Assembly: GCA_905182985.1 (NCBI GenBank)
Contig: CAJJDN010000067.1
Coordinates: forward strand, 11,222 to 27,297
DNA length: 16,076 nt
Direction of reading: 5' to 3'
Origin: Paramecium sonneborni
Lineage: Eukaryota; Ciliophora; Oligohymenophorea; Peniculida; Parameciidae
Shown here: positions 9,701 through 16,076 of the stretch, one piece after another
Position numbering within the stretch: the stretch's first letter is position 1
How the letters are laid out: each line of letters begins with the position of its first letter
Notes under the pieces: generated by a model
What the model saw: the letters and a program-made list of their open reading frames with translations, nothing else
The model's database searches: none
Told to the model about the DNA's origin: nothing
Position numbers and translations under genes: made by a program

Positions 9701-12700
9701 TTTGTTGGAAAATATATTTTAAGGCTTATTAAAGATTATTAAAGATCTTTTTAAAAAAGATCAGTTGAAGAAAATATTGAAACGAGTTTGTTTAATTAAT
9801 ATGATTTTAATTTGTCTCTTTCAAATTTTTATGGAGAATTAAATATTATTAAAGATGATTTATAAAATTATGATAATATTAAGGAAACCTTGATAAAAAT
9901 ATTAAAGCTTTCGACTAGTGACAAATATATAAGAGCAGCATCTAATAGCATTTTTATGATTAATTATTTAGGAATGGAACTAGTTGGAGAAGATCTTAGA
10001 TCAATATAATTAGAAAATACAAACATTTCTGGTCTAAATTTTTTTGGTAGTAATTTAGATGAATCAAAGTTTAAAGAAGTTTTAATATTTAATTGCAATT
10101 TTAACAATGCCAGCTTATAACAAGTAGAATGGACATAAATACCTTAGAATAATGTTGAAGTATATAATTCTAAAAATAATGAAATTATAGACGGAATTAA
10201 ATTTTCACCAAATAATAAAATCCTTGTTTCTTGGGGATAAAATAGTGTGTGTATATGGAATTTATAAACTAAAAAAATACAAAAGTAATTACAAAATTTT
10301 ATATTGTTGGATTGTATTTTTTCATCTGATTCTAGTAAAATTTTGTTATTCTTTGATGATTTTATTTAAGTTTATCAAATTGATGAAACTGATATAAAAT
10401 TATTAATGTTTGCACCCTTTTAATGGAATTATCTATTTAATTTTTATAATAATTATGATAAAGTTATTTCACTTAATTATGAATACAATTTTTTTTAAGT
10501 ATTAGATTTAACAAATCAAATAGAATAAAAAACTGAATGGTTTAAACATATTATAGTAGATAAAAAAGAGTTTCCATTTACAACTTTTAAACTTTAATGG
10601 AACGGTGAAGTATTATTAGGAACTGAAGATGGAGCAATATTTTAATGGGATGTTATAAATAAATCAATAAAGCCGCTTTTTTAAAATGCCCATAAAAATT
10701 AAATAATTTAAATTTAAGATTCTTATTTATTGTTACCAAAAAGGTTTGAAGAATTATAAAGAAATTCTAAAACTGTCAACTCTGAATTTATAGCAAAAAA
10801 TGAATTTATAGCAAAAAATGAATTCATGAAAACTTTTACGGATCTTGAAAAAAATTATTTTATTTCAACTAGTGAGGAACAAGTAAATATTTGGTATAAA
10901 ATTCATGAATAATATGAAAAAATTAATTCATTACCTTCTTTAAAGGTTAATGATTAATTACCAAGATATTTCAGTTAAAGTCTTAAAAATTTAATATTAA
11001 TCAAAAAAGATCACATTATATTCTATGATAAACAAAAAATTACTAATCTTCAAGAAGATAAAATATTTATAGATTGCAATTGTTTAGCTCAAGTGAAAAT
11101 GAAATTAGAAAATTGCCCATAAATAATAAAAAATAAATTTGTTGAAAAATTTTAAGAACTATAATTTATTGTAATTGCGAAAAATAATGTTATTGAGTTT
11201 TATGACATTAGTGAAAATCAAAATATAATAGATAGAATTCCTTTGGATAATTTTCAGCCTTTATCTATGTAATTCTGTTTGTCTAATTGTATTATAACTT
11301 CCAACAAAGATGAAACAATTACATTTTGGTATATGGAGATAGATTCTTAAATAAAAATCCACCTTATAGGATTAATTAAAGGATTTGTGAAGAATCTAAA
11401 ATAAGCATTTAAAATTGTAGATGAATAGCACAGCATACTACAAATTGCAATTTAAACTAAAAATAATCAAATAGATATCTAAAATATCTAAATTTAAAGA
11501 GATTAAATAATTTCTAATTTAATTTTTAAGATAAATTGTGCAAATGATTCAGAGATAGGTTGTTATTAATTATTCAATGATGGAACTAAGATTTGCATTA
11601 CAATTGATAAAATACTTTAGTTTGGAATATTTGAAAATTAAGAATTGAAATTGATTAACTTTTAAGAAATTCATAAAGAAAAAATTAATTAAATTTCTTT
11701 ATCAACTAATGAATAATATCTAATCTCTGCTAGTATTGATAATATCATTATTTGGGATGTTAAAAATACATAAGTGATTTACTTTATAAAAGATTAAAAT
11801 TGTGTTGATATCTTATTTAAATCAGATTAAAAATTCATTCTTTAGACATAAAAGTCTATAATTTTTTATGAAATCAATATTAAAGATCGTAATACTTTAG
11901 AAACTATTAAATATTTTGAATTAGAATAAAATATTGATAATTAAAATTTACAATAAACAATGAGTCTATTTAAAATCTATATGGATGAATATTTGGTAAT
12001 AAAGAGTGGTTAGAATATGGTAATGAAACACCTTATAGATGGAGATTAAACTAAAGTTTATAATTAATTTGAACTATCTTCTGAAGAAGTAGTTTTCATT
12101 AACGAGTCTTTTTTGATATAATAAACAACATAAAATTCTTTAAGAATTATAAATTTAAATTACATGGAAGATTAATAAGAAATTAAATATAATGTTTTTA
12201 CAATACAAGATCAATTTGACTATTCCTATATGAACGATCCCATTATTAACTATCCCATTATTATTAACTTTTCCATAATAGCAATAGAAACTATGAATTA
12301 GATTATATAAATTTTTTAATTGATGAAATTGAATGAAAAAATTCATCTTAAACCATTTAATTAAGAGATTGAGACATAAGATAATCAAACCAATTTAGCA
12401 TTTTCTCAAAATGGTTATTATTTAGCATATTCTAACAAATAATAAATAAATATTTATGCCATCTCAGTTTTAAAATTACAATTTTTTAAATTATCAACCA
12501 TTAATATTGATTTTTAAGTCAAAAAAATTGAGCTATCGAGTACTGAAGAGATTTGCATTCAGAGTTAGGATCGCCTTATTTTTTATAGTAATTTTAAAGG
12601 GCATAAAATCAAGAATAGTATTAATTAATATGAATAAATTTCAGAGTAGAGGTTTGTAAAAAAACTATTTAAATCCCTTAAATTAAATTATAATAACAAA

Positions 12701-15202
12701 TTGTTAGCACTTCAGTCTAAAAATATGGTTGATTTTTAAGATCTTTCTGAGGTTGATCCTAAAAATGCATACAAAGGATATTTAAAAGCAGATTTGTTTA
12801 CTATTTCAATAGATAATAAAAACTTTGCAATATGTAATGAAAATAGAATCGAATATTATAATTTTGATTTGAAAAATAATTTAAAGCCTTTATATATTAT
12901 ATTTGAAATAGCAAATAAATAAAATTTATTAAACATAACTTTTGTAAATGATCGAAATTCAATCTTAATTGTTTTATCTGATAATATTCAATTTTGGAAT
13001 CATGTTTCTAAAAAGAAAGAAAAGTCTATTGAAGGTATTTATGATTTTAAAACACAAATTTTAACAAATACAGAAGTAGCAATAATTGAAAAATCAAAAA
13101 TTTTAATTAATAAAAATAGAGAAACTACATATTTAAATTAATAAATATTGTTTAATAAAGATGACTATGGATACTTAGCTGAAAATCCAAATTTTACATA
13201 AGATGGTTAATATCTTGTATATTAAAAAAATAATGACGAACTTATATTTCAAAGTTTATAAGATCCAAAATTAAAATATACATTTAAAAAATTTGATCAG
13301 TAACATTTTAAACAATTACTGCCTGAGAGCAATTAATTGTTATCTGTAAAAAAAGTACTTAACTAAGATCATAGTAGGAATCACTTTTATATGAATATTT
13401 GGGATATATCTATATTAGATAATATAAGGTTACTTCTTTCAATTCCAATACTAGATATTCAAGGATAAGTTAGGTTTATTAAGAAATTTCTAATAACAAA
13501 AAGTGATAATAATGTATTTTGCATTTAAAAAACTCAAGAACTTATAAATAATTGTTATGACAAAATGCTTGAAACAAATAAAGGTTTAGTTGGGATATGT
13601 CCTAATGAAACTAAATATTATATAATAAATTATAATGAGATATCAATATGGAGTTTAAAAGAAAGAATAAAATTAGATGACTTCATGGGGCAGAAAGGGA
13701 TTATGGCTATTAACTTTACTTAAGATGAAAAATATATGGTATCTATAGATGAAAGTGGTTTAATTATAGTATGGAATATGTTGGACCATTAAAATATTAA
13801 TATTAATATTAATCTAAATAATGAAAATATAAGCATTTTTGTTAGCTGTCACTTTGTGAAAATAAATAATTCTTTAGGAATTTCATGTTAGATAGATAAT
13901 TAAATTTTGATTTATGATCTAAAAGAGTTCAAAGACTATGAAATGTTTAATAGAATTACTATACCTCATTAATGTTTCATTATTAAACATAATGTTTTTT
14001 CATAAGGTAATAAATTAGCCATTCTTTATTAAGCAGAAGGTGAAAGTTAAAAGACAATAAACATTTTTAAGATTGATACTAAGAAAATAATTGAAATTAT
14101 TCATCTATCAAAATTTTAGACGTTCATTTGTTCATTTAATAGTGAAGAATATTTCATAAAAGATGCTGAAAAGCAGTTAATTGAATACGGTATGACACTA
14201 GATACTAATCATTTTTGGATGTATAATTGCGATTCGAAACTTTTAGAGATACATAGTTTTAACAGTTAAAGTGATTCACTGCCTATTTAAAAAATTTTTA
14301 TTCCTTTGAAACATTTAACATATGGGCTAAATTTACACCCTTATCTTTTTGGCCAAACTGCATTAATAAGTGTAGGAAATAAATATTTAACTTATTTTTA
14401 TAACGACTAATATAGAATTATTGATTTAGAGCTTTATAAATAATAAGTCTAAGTTTTTGCTTTAGACAAATCTTGGATTTGTATGAGTTTACTTTCTGAG
14501 GAAATTTTAATACTTTAAGAAGTAACTACTGGCTTTATTTATCGGTGTTTATTGGACAAGAAAAGTGGTTAGCAACAAATAAAAATTCTATTTAATACAG
14601 GGTGTAATAGATTTATATTTGGGTTTTCAAATGATGGTTAATATTGTGCTTAAGGTTGGGACGATGGAGATATAATTATACTTTAAGTATAAAAGAATCA
14701 AGAATGGATTAGAAAGGAATCTTGGAAGAGTGAATAACAACAAAAAATAGATCATATTAAATTTATTTCAAATGATGAAATACTAATTAGTTCTTAAAAT
14801 AATGAATTATCTTTTTGGAACATTAAGAAAGAAAGAATATTAAAAGGAAGATTAATTTAATAAATTAAGATTGATTTTAAGATCAAATCTATAGTTGATT
14901 CTTTTAATGGGTATATAGCATTAAGTTTAGAAGGTGGAATCATATAAATTATAACTGTTGATCATTCAAAGTGTAATATTGAGAATGAAAATTAAGAAAA
15001 ATAAGTAATATAAAATATTAATAAATAGTATATTGGTTGTTATAGGTCATTTCCATAGTTACAAAAGTTATAGACAGACAATTGTATAACAAGAAATTCT
15101 TTTATTCAAGATTAGGATAATTAATCAATTTTACATCTTTTTTAAAATTAAGAAATCAGTGAATTTGAATAGGGTTTAAATACTGATTAAATTTAATCTT
15201 GA
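6776..15202 (+). CDS. Giant NACHT-WD40 STAND NTPase, intact, 2808 residues
   Basis: With TAA/TAG read as Gln this is one uninterrupted frame ending at TGA 15200-15202, with no intron needed. The N-terminal ~480 residues are helical and of unknown fold, with a GGG at 20-22 and a charged Lys/Gln-rich patch near 199-215. A NACHT-type P-loop NTPase follows: Walker A GLAGSGKS at 499-506, Walker B NLILLFDGYDEL with D582, and a sensor-like KIIFTSR at 612-618. FQHKSIQEYFVG near 967-978 matches the conserved end of NACHT helical regions. Residues about 1066-1120 are pentapeptide-like (LENTNISGLNFFGSNLDES). The remaining ~1650 residues are degenerate WD40 blades, with WD-type Trp at 1161, 1291, 1373, 1518, 1660, 2074, 2209, 2292, 2333 and 2681. 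STAND proteins of this type are nucleotide-switched sensors that oligomerise on ligand binding; a receptor role here is inferred. There is no signal peptide or membrane helix, so it is probably cytosolic. The start at 6776 is preferred; 6677 is possible and adds 33 residues. Confidence 0.88.
8255..8720 (+). other. NACHT NTPase core of the large protein
   Basis: This region holds the ATP/GTP switch: VLLIKGLAGSGKSKIL (P-loop with Lys505 and Ser506), then IPIYIQLSHIEKP, a typical beta strand after the P-loop. Walker B LILLFDGYDEL follows, with the D-G-x-D-E pattern of NACHT proteins, then IIFTSRIETL with the sensor Arg at 618. All key residues for nucleotide binding and hydrolysis appear intact, so the protein is predicted to be an active switch. 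Confidence 0.88.
9971..10135 (+). other. Pentapeptide-like repeats between NACHT and WD40 parts
   Basis: About 55 residues (1066-1120) show the five-residue periodicity of pentapeptide repeats, with L/F at the centre and N/S/T/D at neighbouring places: LRSIQ, LENTN, ISGLN, FFGSN, LDESK, FKEVL, then FNCNFNNASL. Such stretches form a short right-handed beta helix. Here it would be a rigid linker joining the NTPase to the propellers. Confidence 0.55.
10180..15050 (+). other. Degenerate WD40 beta-propeller array
   Basis: WD-like blade ends recur: SVCIWNLQTKK, GAIFQWDVINKS, VNIWYKI, TITFWYMEI, NIIIWDVKNT, NIQFWNHVSK, MNIWDISILD, EISIWSLKER, GLIIVWNMLDH and LSFWNIKKER. Blade starts of the type FSPNNKILVS or FSQNGYYLAY precede several of them. 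At least ten blades are visible and there is room for many more, enough for two to four propellers. Most blades have lost the GH and WD dipeptides. In family members the propeller binds the activating partner, but the ligand here is unknown. Confidence 0.75.
10784..10827 (+). repeat. 18-base in-frame tandem repeat in the NACHT-WD40 gene
   Basis: Two exact 18-base units (10784-10801 and 10802-10819) followed by a partial third encode EFIAKN-EFIAKN-EF. The unit is a multiple of three, so the frame is kept. It lies in a loop-like stretch between WD-type blades and may be a recent slippage event. Confidence 0.85.
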
Positions 15203-15334
15203 AAAGAAATATATTAATATTCTTATCATATAAATAATTTCAAATATATGCTTTCAAAATATTTTATAAATTATAATAAATTATGATTATTATTATTGAA
15301 AAAAGTTCATTAATAAAATGAATATACAAATTTC
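15203..15334. other. Short A+T-rich 3' spacer
   Basis: This spacer follows the TGA of the NACHT-WD40 gene. It is very A+T rich and contains no gene, terminator hairpin or repeat that I can support. The mRNA 3' end of the large gene presumably lies here. Confidence 0.4.
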
Positions 15335-15559
15335 ATGAACTAGCTTAGTATTTTTTTTTAATATTTTAAAGTTTATAAAGGAAATGAAATAATTGTATAT
15401 GTGATAAAAATTTAACTATTTGATTTGAAAGATTTCTTAGATTATTTTAAATAATATAGTGATATTGTACATAAAGATGAATAAATTTAAGCATGGTCAG
15501 TTCATTATCTGATACATCAACACATAATACAAAAAGATGGACTTCATTTTATAATTTGA
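15335..15559 (+). pseudogene. Possible fragment resembling a kinase C-lobe (weak)
   Basis: A 74-codon plus-strand frame with TAA/TAG as Gln reads FDLKDFLDYFKQYSDIVHKD and EQIQAWSVHYLIHQHI, then QKDGLH. This loosely recalls the helix before the catalytic loop of NEK-like kinases (..Q..W..Q......IH....LHRD), but the frame ends in FII and a TGA where RDxK should follow. Its 3' end overlaps the antisense kinase relic. It could easily be a chance frame, so confidence is low. Confidence 0.2.
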
Positions 15560-16025
15560 TTTTTTCAGTTTCTTATGTGTACAAAGCAATAGTAATTTAC
15601 TTAATAATTTTGATGCCATTTCTTCAGTATAATTTTCTTTTTGCTTATTTTTTTATTGAACCATACAAAGATTACCTAATTGAGTCCATTCTAACATTAA
15701 ATAAACTCTTTTTTCTGTCTAAAAAAACCTTAGAATCCAATAATATTTGGATGTTTTAAATGGCTAAGAATTTCTACTTCTCTATTAAATGAACCCATCA
15801 ATTAATATAAATTTAGTTAAAAGCTAATATAAATTGTTTTTCACGCTCCATAATTAAAATAAATATAATTATTTACTTCACCAAATATCCTTCTCCAAAT
15901 TTACCATTACCTAAATAACAATCTATTTCAAATCTTCCTAAACTCCATTGACTTGGATCAAATTCGTTTGTCTACTCTTAATTCATATCAGGCCATGTAA
16001 ATGTAGTATATAAGTTATTTTTCAT
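15560..16025 (-). pseudogene. Relic of an Aurora-like Ser/Thr protein kinase
   Basis: From an ATG at 16023-16025 the minus strand reads TFTWPDMNQEQ, then WSLGRFEIDCYLGNGKFGEG. This is very close to the start of Aurora-type kinase domains (W.L..FEIG..LG.GKFG.VYL), with Gly replacing the usual Val of GxV. After a 27-base interruption (15850-15876) it continues EREKQFILA, then in shifted frames LIDGFIQQ, EVEILSHLKHPNIIGFQGFF and KRVYLMLEWTQLGNL. These are the C-helix (with its Glu), the HPNI motif and the hinge. Where HRDIKPEN is expected (about 15546-15580) the remains read KSNYKMKSIFLY, so the catalytic Asp is gone. At least three frame changes and the lost catalytic loop mark it as dead. The upstream end is close to the window edge. 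Confidence 0.78.
15850..15876 (-). other. Possible degenerate mini-intron in the kinase relic
   Basis: On the minus strand this starts GTAAAT and ends TTAT. Removing these 27 bases gives YLVKEREKQFILA, which matches the expected kinase strand after the glycine loop. The size and GTAA start suit a Paramecium-type mini-intron, but the 3' AG is missing, as if mutated. An in-frame insertion is the alternative. Confidence 0.35.
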
Positions 16026-16076
16026 TATCTTCAATTTTACATTAATTTATTATTATTTAATCATTAACTTTATTTA

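Noticed and set aside
12155..12388. Minus-strand 77-codon frame with NNGIV repeats
   Set aside because: It lies antisense within the intact NACHT-WD40 gene. The repeats come from short duplicated CCCATTATT-type codons on the plus strand.
13796..13812. AATATT/ATTAAT microrepeat
   Set aside because: It encodes an INININ stretch in the propeller region and is ordinary A+T-rich low complexity.
15493..15759. Plus-strand 88-codon hydrophobic frame
   Set aside because: It is antisense to the Aurora-like kinase relic (HPNI motif and hinge), so its apparent membrane helices are a by-product.
1..16076. CRISPR arrays, tRNA or rRNA genes, telomeric repeats, transposase genes
   Set aside because: I saw no spaced identical repeats, cloverleaf-like sequence, C4A2/C3A3-type telomere runs or transposase motifs. 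The one large repeat is better explained by assembly.

Overview
The window reads as nuclear DNA of a ciliate that uses the code in which TAA and TAG mean glutamine and TGA is the only stop. It is very A+T rich. An 8.4 kb reading frame on the plus strand is full of TAA and TAG codons yet contains no TGA until its end, and it carries recognisable domains throughout. Glutamine-rich proteins, a possible 25-base intron, and a cysteine-rich surface protein with EGF/furin-like and DUF4215-type repeats all point towards a Paramecium-like species. That last step is inference. Tetrahymena-like ciliates share the code but usually have longer introns.

Layout. (1) About 1-5107, minus strand: a large, broken gene for a membrane-anchored cysteine-rich surface protein. 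In protein order it has a beta-rich ectodomain, a helical/coiled-coil stretch, cysteine-rich repeats, a DUF4215-like motif and a C-terminal membrane segment that runs off the left edge. It has several single-base frameshifts and one in-frame TGA. (2) Inside this gene a 1254-base block occurs twice (1325-2578 and 2615-3868) with no difference I could see. The copies are separated by 36 bases that begin with the only N in the window, which strongly suggests an unmerged contig overlap. (3) About 5111-6600: A+T-rich DNA with a decayed minus-strand coding relic (5706-6451) of unknown function. (4) 6776-15202, plus strand: one intact, intronless 2808-residue gene for a STAND-type NTPase with a helical N-terminus, a NACHT domain, a short pentapeptide-like stretch, and about 1650 residues of degenerate WD40 propellers. 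(5) 15203-16076: a short spacer, then a minus-strand relic of an Aurora-like protein kinase that has lost its frame and its HRD catalytic motif.

The NACHT-WD40 protein is the only clearly intact gene. Its architecture (NTPase switch plus large propeller sensor) is that of NLR-like and other STAND signal sensors, so a ligand-triggered oligomerising receptor is the natural hypothesis. Its flanks are decayed members of families that are typically large in ciliates (cysteine-rich surface proteins, kinases). This suggests a region of rapid gene birth and death. The uninterrupted 8.4 kb frame also acts as an internal control, arguing that the frameshifts in the neighbours are real mutations and not general sequencing noise. 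The exception is around the N, where the assembly itself is suspect.

Minus-strand genes are read from high to low coordinates. Frame statements come from reading by eye with TAA/TAG as Q. No database search was possible.
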